This document shows positions 1 through 12,024 of a DNA stretch of 64,000 bases, piece by piece (the first letter of the stretch is position 1; each line of letters opens with the position of its first letter). The position numbers were made by a program, and so were the translations under genes. The stretch is taken from assembly GCA_019925795.1 (NCBI GenBank), contig CM034314.1, forward strand, positions 25,847,774 to 25,911,773. Direction: 5' to 3'. This stretch comes from Dendrobium chrysotoxum. Lineage: Eukaryota; Streptophyta; Magnoliopsida; Asparagales; Orchidaceae. The notes under the pieces were generated by a model that was given only the letters and a program-made list of their open reading frames with translations, was not told the origin of the DNA and did no database searches.

Positions 1-3000
1 AGTGGCTGCCTGTCCACCATCTTCAAGCTCTTCAGGTGCAGGCTCGGCTTCTACAGGCTGCTCATCATAGTCATCAACTTCATAAACTTTCCTCTCAGAA
101 TCATCATTGGGTTCAACTTTCCTGCAAGTGATGACTTGACACGTCTCTCTTTGAGGGTGCTTATGTACGACGAATCCGAGGCCCCTCCTTGCGAGAATAT
201 CCTTTCTTCGCATCGCATGGGGATTTCTTCGATACCAGAGCTTTAAACAGGTACGGAGTTGTTGTACGGGAGTGCGAATTCTGGCCTGTTTTCGCAACAT
301 CCTTCGGATATTTTTAGTGTTAAATCTGGGCATTCTCGTGACTACTAATTCCCGACGCTCGATGGGCCTGTAGAGCCAGTCTCGACTCCCTTCCTCCTCA
401 CGTTCTCCAGATTTATAAAATAGGGTTCCCGGCCCATCTCTTTTTCTTAGAGGAGGTACATAAAATGTCACAAGTTCCTCAACATTATGCACCTCTCGGG
501 GAACAATTTCTTTAAAGTGTCGTGGAGGAACACGCGTGATAATACATTCATTATCTGAGATCTTCAGATTATCTATTCTTCTTGAGAGTACACGTACATT
601 ATTCATGTAGGTAGACTCATAATCGTAGTCATCATCTGAGTACTTTATCTTCTTCCTCCCCCTAGTCGTTGATTGGCGTATTTCCTGGGATTTAGCCAGG
701 GCAGCCTCATCCTCGTCTGTGTCACTCCCTAGGTGAGGTACATATTTTCTTGATCTAGGAGTGCTCACCTCTTTAGGGAGAGTTGGCGTTGCCTTCTTTC
801 TCCCCGCATGCTTCTTTTCATCTTCTTGTTTGGGCCGCTTTGTATTCTTCAGGTTTGCTGTCTTAGTCTCGAGAGAACTCGATGGCTTTGGCTCCTTAGG
901 AATGAAATATCTGGCATCTTCATAAATTTTTACCTCGTGGACTGCAAAGGGCTGAATATCACCAGAGATTCTGAACTCCTCTCCATCCCTAATATATTTC
1001 ATACACTGATGTAGTGTTGAAGGGACCATGCCGTAATCGTGCAACCACGGGCGACCTAGAAGCGCCCTAAATGAGGTGTCCGCGTCAATCACATGAAATT
1101 TTGCCTCGGTATGAAGTTCCCCAAATGTTAGGGAGAGCATGAATGATCCTAGGGTCTTTTGCCCTTTCTCATTGAAACCATGCACCATCAATTTATCTGG
1201 CCCGAGATGCTGCACATCAAGACATAATGATCTTAGCGCCTTCAAGCTCATAAGATTGATAGAAGACCCGGGATCAATCAGAATCCGGCTGATTATCATT
1301 TCATCACTCTCTGCAGTAACATACAGAGGGCGGTTGTGGTCTGCCGTTCCAAGCATCATATCATCCTCAGCAAAAGTAATGATTGGCTCATTTCGAGCTC
1401 GTAAGACTTCTGTCAAATTACGTTCAGCAAAGTACGCCTCATATCTTTCGGGGTCCTTGAGAGCCTGAATCAAGGTCTCTCGCAGGTCTTTAGACATCAC
1501 AAGAGCGTCGTATATACTGAGCTGTGCTGGGATTTTTCTCAGATGGGATAGGATATTATAATCTATCCCTTTGTTTGTGGTATCCTTCTTTTTTGTATCC
1601 TTGGGGATAATCTCTTCGTTTATAGTTATCTCCTTCCCTTTGTCATTATTAGGGATCCCTTTCTTGGGCGGGGAAGGTAGAATTTTTCCACTTCTCAGCT
1701 GCACCTGGGCGATCTCCTCTTGGTCAGACTCATTTGAGAGTGCATTTTCCTTAGATTCAGCCATTATCGTGTCTGGAGACTCATCCGTTGATTCAGAATC
1801 ACTGCCCAAGTTCACTTGCTCCATCTGTAAAGCGATATCAAGTTCAGATTCATCTTCTTCTGGAAAATATAAATCTTCCTCCGAACTGTGATCCATTGGC
1901 GATACCATCATACATGATTCGGAGGGTGTTTCTTTTCCCTTACTGATTGCAGCCAATGGTGTCATTGAGATGACCCGACAAGTTTCCACGGGGAGTGGCT
2001 CTTCGTCAGCCTCTTTTGCCTCCTCAATCTTGAGTTCTGTCATAAAATCAGCAAGCTTAATGGGACGCCTCGCAGTTTGATAGTATTCTTCCAAACTATC
2101 GATAACCCTCTGGGTTGCTGTCTTTTTCTCCTTGGGCTTCTTCAATTTGGTCTTCTTCTTAGAGGATTTTACTTTCCCAGACTTTGAAGTGCCAGCTTGG
2201 TTGAGAAACTGTTTAGAAGTTGAAGCTCGTACCGTAGGCAGTGCCTTGGGACCTATCACCGGCTCTGTAGGAGATTTCCACTTTACACCTGGAACCCCCT
2301 CCAGTTGTTTCAACATTTTTACAGTCTTCTTAGAGACCGCGGTCTTCCATTGTTCTTCTCGAGCTAGCTTCTTCTCATTTTTCTTTTCTTCAACTGGGGG
2401 TACGGGAGAAGTCGTAACTACCCGAGTTGATTCCTTTTTAGGATGGGATAACACATTGTCTGACAATGTGAGCTCTCCCCTCCGGTATTTTCTTTCGAGC
2501 CAATCCTTAAAGATATAGCAATCTTCAATGGGATGGCCGAGTACTCGGTGATATGGGCAGTAATTCGGGTCACCAGTTTCTTTCGACTCTTCTGGCCTCT
2601 TGCACTCCGGCAGTTCTAGGCCTGCTTTTACCGCCTGTCGAAATAACTTGGCGACACTCTCTCTTTTGAACGAATATTCTTTGTTCATCTTATCTTTGAG
2701 GGATATGAACGTTCTATCACCAGTTCCTATTGCTTGCCTTGGGCGATCCCCTCCGCCCTGGAAAGTTCGTGGCCTATCATTCCCTCCGAGCACCAGCTTC
2801 GGCTGAGGGTTAGGATTGTAGACTTGCTTATGCTTTTCTTCATACTGCATCGGCTGCTTGCCTTTGTCTACATTATAGATCACATGCTTTCCCCTATTTG
2901 GCCTGAGAGAGGATGTAGAGTAGATTTCACTCTTCTTAGCATCTGGGGCCTTAGCCTTTTTGAGCTTGTCGAAGTTGCCTTCTGATCTTGACAAATTTAA

Positions 3001-5523
3001 CTTCTCAAATTTGGCCACCCTATCCAGGAGATCCTGAAATGTGGTAATTGTAGCCATGCACAAAAATGGTTGCATCTTATCATCGATGTTCCCCATTAAC
3101 AATTGCACGGCGTGTTCTTCTTCAAGTTGCTGTTCACATTTCATGCTCATGTTGCGCCAGCGAGTGATATATTTTGACACTGATTCCTCCTTCTTTCGTT
3201 TATCTAAGGCGAGGTCAGCGATCGTGATTTTCTCAGTTGCACTAGCAAACCTTTTCACGAACATCGATTCTAACTCTGCGAATGTCTTCACAGAGTCATT
3301 TGGTAGTTCAGCATACCACTCGAAAGCAGTTGCTGTTAAACTGGTAACGAACTGTCTGAAGAGTAAGGCATCATTTCCCCCTGTATTCCCACAGGTGGCC
3401 TTAAATTGTGCCAAGTGTTGCCTAGGGTTGTTAGTACCGTTGAAGGTATGAAACTTTGGCACTGAATACCCTTTTGGGTATGGCACTTGGTCGTATTCTG
3501 CCGGATATGGACGACCTTTACCCACCAATTTTTCGGCCTGATCAATAGCTATAATGGCTTTAATCTTCTGTGTGATCAGTCCTTCGAGCTGTGCAGCTGT
3601 CACAGGCTCGGAGGTGCTGGCAACATTCTGCGGAGTGGGCTGGCGGACAGTATTGCGAGCTTCATTGCCATTTTCAGGAACACCTCGTATTCCTGAGCCT
3701 TGAGGCAGTTGGAGATTTGGAGGATCGGCAGGGGGATCAGGCATGGGACCGACGGCTGTAGTTTTCTGCATCATTTGCATCATCACTGCCATCTGGGCCA
3801 TCATTCCTGTCATCTTCTCGTTCAATTGGGAGATCTCCTTATCTTTAGCTTTCATTTGTTCCCCCATTTGTTGTAATACATCGGTAAGCGCGACATCATC
3901 AGTCGCGAAAGGATTTTCTTCCTCCTCTTCATCTTCCTCGACTCTTTCTTCATCGGGGGGATCACCTCCGTCGAAAGTAGGCTCAACCTCACGTTGACGT
4001 CGTTGTGTTCGCCTGGGTTGGGGCTGTCGATTATGATCGCCTTCACCTTCTTCATGGTAGACTTCCTCAATGGCACGAGTGTGTCTTGCCATATAGACGA
4101 CTTCTATATTTACGGAATCATTCATTTCTTCCATTCCTTCTTCCATAAATTCAAAATCTTCATCCCCTTCCATGTATTCATCATCTTCTATGTTTTCTAT
4201 ATTTTCTTCTACCTCTTTATTTTCCTCCCCTTCTATGCTTTCTTCTACTTTTTCTTCTAATACTCGAATCTCTGAGCGACGGCGCCATTGGATCTCTGGC
4301 TCCTGATTCGGTAAGGAGATTTCTTCGATCCGTGGGCTACGATCGAAATTAGATTCTTCTCTCGGAGGGGATGATGGGTGACGGGATCCCCCGGAGGATT
4401 CTCCAAGGTGTCGACCGTCAAGAGGGGTGTCATCGTGGGTCTTCTTTGGAACCCACTTTTGACGTTGTTCATTATTGGGGGCGGATCTCCGGGAAGCTGT
4501 ACCGGATGTCACACCCAGATTTATTTCTCTTTTTCTTCTTTCCTCATTTTCTTCTCTGTGAGGCCTTGGCCTCCAGATTTGCTTTCCTTTTTGTCGGGAC
4601 CTTTCGACGGCGGATCCCCAAACCCAAGGTTCAGGTGTCGCACCCCGATGCTCACCGGATGGAATTTGTTGTCGTCTCCTTCTTCTTTCAGCTGTTAAAT
4701 CAGACGATGGCCTTTCCCTCGGAGGGGTCCTTCTAGCCTCAATCATAAGTGGCCTCTGAAATTTCTTTTTCTTCAGACCCTTCTCCTTCACGGTCTTCAG
4801 TACCCTGTACACTCGGGATGACAGGGTTTCAGGCTCATATCTCCTTGGAGGGGCTGGGACTTTGGGCTGTCGATCCCAGAAAGATTTTTTTAGCTCCCCA
4901 GTAGAGCTGTTTCTTTTGACCCATCTTAGGTCAGTAAACTTGTTCCGGATAGGAACATCGGCTTCAGGCTCTCTAGCCGGTAGATTAGATGAGTGGACTG
5001 GCAACGGTTGTTGCTGAGCCCGTAGCTCAGCGTTCTTTTTCCTTCGTTGCCTTCTTGTAAGCCTTCCTCCAGATGAAGAGGCCTCAGCTTCATTCTTTCT
5101 GGGTGTAAGTAACCCATTTGGCAGAGATGTGGTATTCACAGTTACCACAGGAATCCTTCCACCAGTCACAACTCTTTTGGCCGTCGGAGCCTCAGGCTGT
5201 GAAAGTCTTTCGAACATAGATGTTCTCTTGCGAGAATTTTCAGCGGCGGGTCGTTGTGCTGGCAGATGCACATGACGAGTAGAAGCTTCAATGGTTGGTC
5301 GCTGCACTGGCAGACGTGCATGACGGGCAGGGGCTCCGGTAGGTTGGAGTCGCCTTGCATCGTTAGCAGGAATGGCAGCAGTCCTTGCAACGACTGCAGG
5401 GAAGTCAACGCTACCAAACTGGATGGTCGCTCCAGTATTTCCGGTAGTGATCATAGCATTTGCTAGTTGGATGCTAGCGCCGCGTCCCAGTTGGACGGTG
5501 AATGAAGTATTCTGTAGATCCAT
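1..5523 (-). CDS. gag-protease polyprotein of a Ty3/gypsy element (partial)
   Basis: The frame opens at an ATG at 5523 and stays open for 1841 codons to the window edge; I translated it by hand without finding a stop. Residues 1-420 are basic and proline/arginine-rich with no recognised fold. Residues about 420-530 are strongly acidic, followed by a Met/Gln-rich coiled-coil-like stretch at 540-590. A Ty3-type capsid domain spans about 680-840, starting YPKGYSVPKFHTF. A zinc-knuckle-like CPYHRVLGHPIEDC lies at 988-1001. The aspartic protease active site is at about 1417 and reads DPGSS, with Pro where DSG or DTG is usual. LGRPWL follows at about 1488. Residues 1530-1841 form a charged linker before the expected RT. 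The first ATG after the leader is the chosen start. Gag packages the RNA and the protease matures the polyprotein in cytoplasmic particles. Confidence 0.88.
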   Translation of the reverse strand, partial: MDLQNTSFTVQLGRGASIQLANAMITTGNTGATIQFGSVDFPAVVARTAAIPANDARRLQPTGAPARHARLPVQRPTIEASTRHVHLPAQRPAAENSRKRTSMFERLSQPEAPTAKRVVTGGRIPVVTVNTTSLPNGLLTPRKNEAEASSSGGRLTRRQRRKKNAELRAQQQPLPVHSSNLPAREPEADVPIRNKFTDLRWVKRNSSTGELKKSFWDRQPKVPAPPRRYEPETLSSRVYRVLKTVKEKGLKKKKFQRPLMIEARRTPPRERPSSDLTAERRRRRQQIPSGEHRGATPEPWVWGSAVERSRQKGKQIWRPRPHREENEERRKREINLGVTSGTASRRSAPNNEQRQKWVPKKTHDDTPLDGRHLGESSGGSRHPSSPPREESNFDRSPRIEEISLPNQEPEIQWRRRSEIRVLEEKVEESIEGEENKEVEENIENIEDDEYMEGDEDFEFMEEGMEEMNDSVNIEVVYMARHTRAIEEVYHEEGEGDHNRQPQPRRTQRRQREVEPTFDGGDPPDEERVEEDEEEEENPFATDDVALTDVLQQMGEQMKAKDKEISQLNEKMTGMMAQMAVMMQMMQKTTAVGPMPDPPADPPNLQLPQGSGIRGVPENGNEARNTVRQPTPQNVASTSEPVTAAQLEGLITQKIKAIIAIDQAEKLVGKGRPYPAEYDQVPYPKGYSVPKFHTFNGTNNPRQHLAQFKATCGNTGGNDALLFRQFVTSLTATAFEWYAELPNDSVKTFAELESMFVKRFASATEKITIADLALDKRKKEESVSKYITRWRNMSMKCEQQLEEEHAVQLLMGNIDDKMQPFLCMATITTFQDLLDRVAKFEKLNLSRSEGNFDKLKKAKAPDAKKSEIYSTSSLRPNRGKHVIYNVDKGKQPMQYEEKHKQVYNPNPQPKLVLGGNDRPRTFQGGGDRPRQAIGTGDRTFISLKDKMNKEYSFKRESVAKLFRQAVKAGLELPECKRPEESKETGDPNYCPYHRVLGHPIEDCYIFKDWLERKYRRGELTLSDNVLSHPKKESTRVVTTSPVPPVEEKKNEKKLAREEQWKTAVSKKTVKMLKQLEGVPGVKWKSPTEPVIGPKALPTVRASTSKQFLNQAGTSKSGKVKSSKKKTKLKKPKEKKTATQRVIDSLEEYYQTARRPIKLADFMTELKIEEAKEADEEPLPVETCRVISMTPLAAISKGKETPSESCMMVSPMDHSSEEDLYFPEEDESELDIALQMEQVNLGSDSESTDESPDTIMAESKENALSNESDQEEIAQVQLRSGKILPSPPKKGIPNNDKGKEITINEEIIPKDTKKKDTTNKGIDYNILSHLRKIPAQLSIYDALVMSKDLRETLIQALKDPERYEAYFAERNLTEVLRARNEPIITFAEDDMMLGTADHNRPLYVTAESDEMIISRILIDPGSSINLMSLKALRSLCLDVQHLGPDKLMVHGFNEKGQKTLGSFMLSLTFGELHTEAKFHVIDADTSFRALLGRPWLHDYGMVPSTLHQCMKYIRDGEEFRISGDIQPFAVHEVKIYEDARYFIPKEPKPSSSLETKTANLKNTKRPKQEDEKKHAGRKKATPTLPKEVSTPRSRKYVPHLGSDTDEDEAALAKSQEIRQSTTRGRKKIKYSDDDYDYESTYMNNVRVLSRRIDNLKISDNECIITRVPPRHFKEIVPREVHNVEELVTFYVPPLRKRDGPGTLFYKSGEREEEGSRDWLYRPIERRELVVTRMPRFNTKNIRRMLRKQARIRTPVQQLRTCLKLWYRRNPHAMRRKDILARRGLGFVVHKHPQRETCQVITCRKVEPNDDSERKVYEVDDYDEQPVEAEPAPEELEDGGQAAT

Positions 5524-5864
5524 CTGCACAAATGAAAGGTAAGGGTTAGTAATCAGAATCTGATACATCACCCCACACTTTCAAAATGCAGAGACTTGCA
5601 CAGAACAAAAGACAAAAACATATAATCATTAGCAAGCAATTAAAATCATACAAATTTTAAAAATATTGCTAAACATGCTATCCCAATAATGCATGATGAA
5701 TGCAATGATCATTTTTTAGGAAATTCAGAATTTTAATTAATTAAATGATCGTAATGGAGAATTCTGAAATTTTGAGCTTGTATTGATTAGCTGCTACTAC
5801 AGCGCTGAGACGACTAGTCAAAGATGGAAAGAGAAACCAATCCCCAGCGGAGTCGCCAGAAATC
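5524..5864 (-). other. Leader of the gypsy element between 5' LTR and gag
   Basis: This is the untranslated leader on the minus strand, 341 bp, from the LTR end to the gag ATG. It holds the primer-binding site at its upstream end and no ORF of note. Confidence 0.7.
5841..5858 (-). other. tRNA primer-binding site of the gypsy element
   Basis: On the minus strand the LTR ends in CCCACA, six bases follow, and then comes TGGCGACTCCGCTGGGGA. It starts with TGG, complementary to a tRNA CCA end, and sits where a PBS must be. I did not assign the tRNA species with confidence. Confidence 0.75.
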
Positions 5865-8289
5865 TGTGGGCTCCGAAAATTCGGCCCCGGCCTCCGCCCG
5901 ACTTTTTTGTTTTCGAGGGGGGAGTTTTAACGAACTAAGTTCCGGGGTAAATTTTGGAAGGCAGATGAGATAGTAGATAAGACACTACCCAGAGATTTCG
6001 CCCTCATTTAGCGAGGACTTTATGATCTGAGTTCTGGTTTCCTATAGGCGCAAGCCCCTATAGTTAATTACCCCTCCCGGTAACGAGAGAGAACTTTCGA
6101 TTAAGGCTAGTCGTCAATCAGATACGTAGAGACACGTATCTGGCATATAGTAGCAGCATGAGTTTGGGGTTTTGGAAAGTTTGAGAATTTGGAAGATTGG
6201 AAGATTTTGAGATTTCATATTTAAAATTGGAAATGTCACCATCTTGCACTTAAAGCGGATGGAGGGGGAATGGATGATAGACCCGATCAAGATCCCATGG
6301 TTCCGTCATCCCGGGCCATCGTGGTCCCTGGTCTACTTAGCCAGAGGAGGTAGTCGACCCAACCTGACAGAAGGATCCTTGTCGGCAGCCATGGGTTGCT
6401 TCGTCCAAGGGTACCTTGTAGACCTGGGGTGGGTATTTGTCTAAGGGGACAAATTTGAATCCACCTTAGCTAACAGAGGGCTTTGTGCCCTATCGATCAT
6501 ATCCTATTGATTCATATCTCAAGGATTTAATGCCATTGGGGAGCATACGGGCTCTGGCCATAACCATAATATAATGGTGCCATTTGGCGGCGACCACCTG
6601 GTTCAGAGGGCCCCGAGTCATAACCGTTTATCCTGCAGTGCCATTTAGCGGCGAAACTGCCGGTTAGAGGACTCGTACCACGTCCTTACTGGCAGGAGAT
6701 TGTTTGAGAATGGATCCTAGTGATATTTTCGACCAGGCATTAGCTCTATGTGAGCTGAAGTAAATTTTAATTTGTCCACCTCGGCAAACTGTTGCGGGGG
6801 GTGGATGGATTTCATGCTTTGAGTGTTTGATGATTGGAATTCAATTTTAAACATCGAGATTTTGGAATGATTTTACGATTTTTGGATTTTGTGGGTGTTT
6901 GAAAAATGTTTGAGAATGTAGGAGATATTTTGAGTGTTCGGAAACCCCTCCGGTTGAGATCTGCATCCAACACGGCCATCATCGAGGTGTTTGGGGTCAT
7001 TTTTATTTTGTTGATTGGACCCTATCGACTCTATCTACTAGTCGATAGAGGATCGGGTTTCATAGGCTTTGAGTATTTGTTAGTGAATTCTCTTGATTAT
7101 AAGCCTTGAAGGCCTAATATGAACTATAAAATAAATATTCCGGTCGATCTCGCGATCGCATATTTATTTAATGGTTCGAGCCGTGTCAACCCCTTTCTAC
7201 CCGTACAGGAGGATCGGGCTCGAACTAGAATTCACTTATTGACCCGCGCAGCATCCCTAGACGTCACGTGTGTACCAATAACACGCTCGCCGGGGCCCAT
7301 GCGGGTTCATGATTATATTTTCCCCTTTTTAGTGTACCTATGTGTATACAAATTAAAGTGCACACGTTCGGGGGTATTCTTGGAATATTTGTACACGCCT
7401 TCTGTCCGCTTGCATGAAAGTTGCGGATCCGGTGGCGAAGCACTACAGGTTACTCGCTGCTTTGTACAGGTTGACTGTCGTGCAATACTTGTTGCTCGCC
7501 ACTCGTCTCTGTTTACTACTGTGCCTCTTCCATCGTTGCCAACAAGCGCTTGCATCTGATACAATCTTCTATATTGGCGATATATTCAATAGCATTGTTT
7601 GCATAGAGGATTATCTCGCTTATGTGCAATATGCGCATTTGCACTTGTTATATGCCCTTTATGCTTCATTCACAAATGTCCCTATCAGTCCCATTGCTTG
7701 TGAGTATTTCTACTTTAACATACAAGCAGGTGGTCGTGTGCATGAGCAGTCTTTTATCATTGCTTGTAAGCACTATGCGTGTCCTTTGTAGTGGACCGAT
7801 GTTTCTTGCAAATTGATCTCACAAGGAGATTGATGCATTTACTTTCCATTACCTCATTGTATGTTGTATGAGTATCTTAACACTTGTAGCAGACTCCTTG
7901 CATCCTTCTCATAAAAGACATATCGTATACACAGCGAGTCTTCTACAAACGTTTGTAAAATTCATCATTTCAACTTGCAAGTTGATAGTTGATTATATTT
8001 TGCATTAAAGCTTTCGTTGATACAGATAGGAGATGCTCGTGCATTTTACAGTTGGATGCTGTCACTTATAAGTACAGTGTACTTAATAATATGGGAACTG
8101 TTGTAGGAGTTTGTTGCATTTACATCATGTTCACCTTCACCATTCACATGTTTCGATGATTGATGTTTACTTGTGATTGAAGTGTTATGCGACCATGAAT
8201 CTCCTCACACTAGTTGTGTTTGCATTCACTACAATTCTTTCGCATGGCCTCTTAGTAAGTGGTCATGTTTATTGAGAGTTTGCATCGTT

Positions 8290-9040
8290 GTCTGAGAGTG
8301 AACACATCAAGTCATTGAGGCTTTACCATAGGTCCCTTATTCACTTGAGTTTGAGCCCAAATGGTTTAGGTCATATTCTCTTAATATTCAATCAAGTTCA
8401 AGTATGAGCTTATTTCACTTGGATTCAAATATTTTATTAATTGTTTGAATCCCTTGTGTCACTTTCAAGTAGAGTTCAAGCCTGAACTCAGTTCGAGTTT
8501 GATTCGAGTCCACTGTTGTCCAAATCTTTGACATTTTGTTCAAGTTCTGTTGACATCCGCTATGCTTGAGTCAAATCAAATCCAAGCTCACAAGACCTTG
8601 CAAGTTCTTTTTCTTGTGTTCAAATAGTTTGACTTGAATTTACATATTCAAGTTCAGTTCAACTTGGGTCCAATTCAAGTCCACAACACATTTCTTGTTA
8701 TCCCTTTTATTAGAGTTTGAATGTTCAACATCATTTGATCACATCTCATATTTCAAATTATTTGATTTAGTTCACTTGATGTTCAAAGTTCTTGCATGTC
8801 CTTCTGAGTTTGAGTCCAAGAGTTCCTTGTAGTTTGACGTTCACTACACTTGATCATTTTGAGTTTGAACTTCTTTATTCAATCAAGTCAGGTTTGAGTT
8901 TAGGTTCTTGTTCATAGTCTGTCATTCGAGTTCAAGTCCTCTTTTGGTTCAAGTTTAGGTTGAAATTAGGTTCATTTGAGTTCATTGTGCTCAACCAAAT
9001 TCAGTCCAAATGTCCCATGCTTGTTCTTTGAATTCAAATG
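8290..9040. repeat. Degenerate TTCAAGT/GAGTTCA-rich tract in LTR
   Basis: About 750 bp is built almost wholly from variants of CAAGTTC, GAGTTCA and ATTTGA. There is no clean unit length, so this is a cryptic simple repeat. The same kind of tract lies at the matching place in the solo LTR (17940-18500). Confidence 0.6.
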
Positions 9041-9130
9041 AGGTCTAAATGCAGTCTTCTGTTCACCCGAAATTTCGGCAGCATTCCGGCATCTCCCCCG
9101 TTTAGGGGAAATTACGAAAAACTGGGCCTT

Positions 9131-9595
9131 TCCCACCACGCTACGAAAAGCGTGTATGGTAGGTGCCCTCTTTCGAGGACACCGCGGCCGTGTAAAGTCT
9201 TCAATCCCCCACCACGCTACGAAAAGCGTGTATGGGTCTTCGACAGCACCTGTTTTTTAAAAAAAAGCAGTTATTTCCCCGTGAGCGGGTACTTATGAAT
9301 ATCCCCTTCTCGCCATAGGCGCCGCACCGGCTTCCCATCCCACCACGCTACGAAAAGCGTGTATAGGCGGTTTGCCGGCGCGCCGCGAATGCCGAAAAAG
9401 AGATTTTAGGTGATCACCCACTTCGTCGTAGGCGCCGCACCGGGTTCCCTTCCCACCACGCTACGAAAAGCGTGTATAGGCGGTTTGCCGGTGCGTCGCG
9501 AACGACGGAATGGGCTCTCGAAGTGATTACCCGATTCGTCGAGAGCACCGCGACGAACTTCCTCCCACCACGCTACGAAAAGCGTGTATAGGTGG
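9131..9595. repeat. Five hairpin repeats in gypsy LTR
   Basis: CCCACCACGCTACGAAAAGC followed by GTGTATRGG recurs at 9131, 9207, 9338, 9451 and 9563. The core CACGCT-ACGAAA-AGCGTG (for example 9137-9154) is a perfect 6-bp stem with a 6-base loop. GC-rich GTAGGCGCCGCACCGG blocks separate the last copies. The stems are identical in all five copies although the spacers vary. Confidence 0.75.
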
Positions 9596-9740
9596 TTGTT
9601 TTGTCGCGCTGCAGACTTCGAAATCGAGCTCTCAAAGTTTTAGGGTTGAAGGGTTATACCTTTGCAAGCGTCGGGGACGGGGTGGAGGGAAATGTACAAC
9701 ATGAACATATCGCGAAAATGATACACAAATGACTAAGGAT

Positions 9741-9990
9741 ATTAACTCAACTAACTGTAGTTCCAATAATTAATAAAATTAACTAAATTAACTATAGTTT
9801 AAATAGTTAGTAAAATTTACTAATTTTAACTATAACTCAAACAGTTAATAAAACTAATTAATTTAACTATAGTTTAAATAGTTAATAAAATTAACTGATT
9901 TTAACTATAGTTAATATAATTAGTAAAATTAACTAATTTAATTATAGTTTAAATAGTTAATAAAATTAACTAAATACCCATAGTTAAATA
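9741..9990. repeat. AT-rich tandem repeat, about 37-bp unit, in LTR
   Basis: About seven degenerate copies of a unit like AACTATAGTTTAAATAGTTA plus ATAAAATTAACT follow one another. The solo LTR has a different AT array built on ATTAATTATAATTA at the matching position. Confidence 0.65.
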
Positions 9991-10026
9991 TAGATGAAGT
10001 AATTTAAATATAGCTTTCATTTCCCC

Positions 10027-10182
10027 CTTTTTTTTTTGGAAAATATCTCTTTCTTTTTTTTTTTTGGCTTTTTTTTTTTTTCTCTTTTTTTGCTATTTTT
10101 CCCTCTTTTTTTTTTTGAAACTCTCCCCTTCTTTTTTTTTTTGGAGATCTTTTTCCTCTCTTTTTTTTTTTTGGAATGCATG
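10027..10182. repeat. T-tract cluster in LTR
   Basis: Seven runs of 7 to 14 T separated by short GG/CTC/GAA spacers. On the minus strand these read as A-tracts. Lysine-rich reading frames here are artefacts of the composition. Confidence 0.7.
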
Positions 10183-12024
10183 TAATCTTTAAGCAAATAA
10201 ACAAACATACGCATATATCATATATACAGTAATGATAAGCATAGTTAACAATCTCCATTGACACTAATCGATTATATGAAATAATATTACTAATTAGTCA
10301 CAAATTGATGGTTGTATGCAAAAAGGAAAGAAACAATTCTAAACTAAACAGTATTTGTACTATACCACTAAGACTCTCAATCAAAAATGAGAATTAAATA
10401 AAAGACAGAATAGGAAAAGGTCATAATTCAAATAAAATAAAGAAGAATTTATTCACATGAAAGTCAAAAAGGCTAGTTGAGTTGTGAGGCTGCTATTGGT
10501 AGTCAATAAATGGAGCATTGTTGGTGTCAGTTTGGCAGTGGGAACAAGACAAAAATGATGGTAATGAAATAAACTAGAGTAACTAAAATAAACCAATGGT
10601 GAAAATAATAAAGGAAAAGAACACTACCTAAGATGCAGATGTTGAATGGGTTGAGAAGGCCTTAGATAATATATATATGAAGAGGCTTTAAACGCAGAGA
10701 GGTAATAGGGTACTATTATATGCTTAAAAAAAAAGTTAACGTAAAGGATCAGACATAGCCGAATGAGAAAAGTTGTGAACTTCTTTATTTATTTATTTTT
10801 TATGTATATATTCTTAAAGGGCAGGATTTGGTGTGTTTCACGTGACAAGAGCAGAGAGTGGTACAGTAAAGGCAGGAATCTCTAAAAAGAAATTTTTTTT
10901 TTTTGAACTGCTTGCTTACGGCTAGATTTATAAGCGGGTGGGGATTCAGTCGGCATGAGGTGTAGTAGGCGGAATAGCGTCATATGGAGTAAAGGATTCC
11001 TCATAAACGACTGAGTTGAGTGGATCGTGAGGCTCGACGGATTTGTGAAGTTTGGTCTGGAGGCTGTCGACGTGAGCTAGACGTCAGAGGATAAAAAAAA
11101 GTTCAGCAGGGATTTTGAAAGCTGGAGTTTAGAGGTGGTAGCTTGAGGTGGAAGGAAACTGCTATTGGGAAGAAGGTGGAAGTGAGAGAGAAGAGTTCTG
11201 TTTGGTATTCTTTTTTTTTTTTTTTTTTGACGGAGCAAGTGTCCAATTTTTTCTTTTACCTGGGCTTGGAAGAGATGCAGGAGGAAGATAGGACTGGGTT
11301 GACGTTGCTGCTGTTGTAAGAAGTTTACGAAGGGCTCAAAGGGGAACCGCTTGCAGTGGCTTCTTCAAGATTAGGTGAAAAGCTGTAAGGGAAAGTGTGG
11401 TTGCGACAAGGAGTCTTTTGAACCACCAGTGACGGGAGGAACTGGTCTCTGATCGCGAAGGGAGGAGTTGGGTCGGACGGGTTTGACGGGATCAAGAGCT
11501 CGCAGAAGAACGAACAGGAGTTTCTGGCTTTTTTTTTTTGTTTTGAGGTGGAGGATTTTAATCAAAAGGAAGAGGAAGGAATCTCACTGAAGTCTGTTTG
11601 GCTTCGTCTTAACAGCCGAGAGAGAGCCTCGTTTCAGGAGATATTAACATATTTTACGGGATACGACAACTGCTCTTTGATTGTCCGAGGTTTTCACCGC
11701 GATTTACGGGATACGGCAGGGATTTGGACACAGAAAATACGAGGTATGTGATGTGAATTAATTTGATTAGACAGGAATTTTGACTTTTAAGACTAATTTA
11801 ATTAACAATAGTGAAAATGGTTCTGCACTACTATAAATATTATTGATATGTAACAGTAGGCATGCACCAATTAACTTAAAATTGGTTCGAACCATGTGCA
11901 TTTCCTCGAAATCTGTACACTTCACCTTAAAATTTGTGTATTTGTCTCATTTTGTGTGTATTATGCCTCGTTTTAACGTGCCAATTTTGCTAATTATCAA
12001 AATTAGACAAATTAATAGTGTATT

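Noticed and set aside
9131..9595. CRISPR-like array (five repeats with variable spacers)
   Set aside because: Plant nuclear context, spacers of 58-113 bp that are partly alike, no cas genes, and the block is inside an LTR.
10004..10264. Lysine-rich minus-strand frame
   Set aside because: It is a translation of T-tracts in a gypsy LTR; no protein-like composition or homologue pattern.
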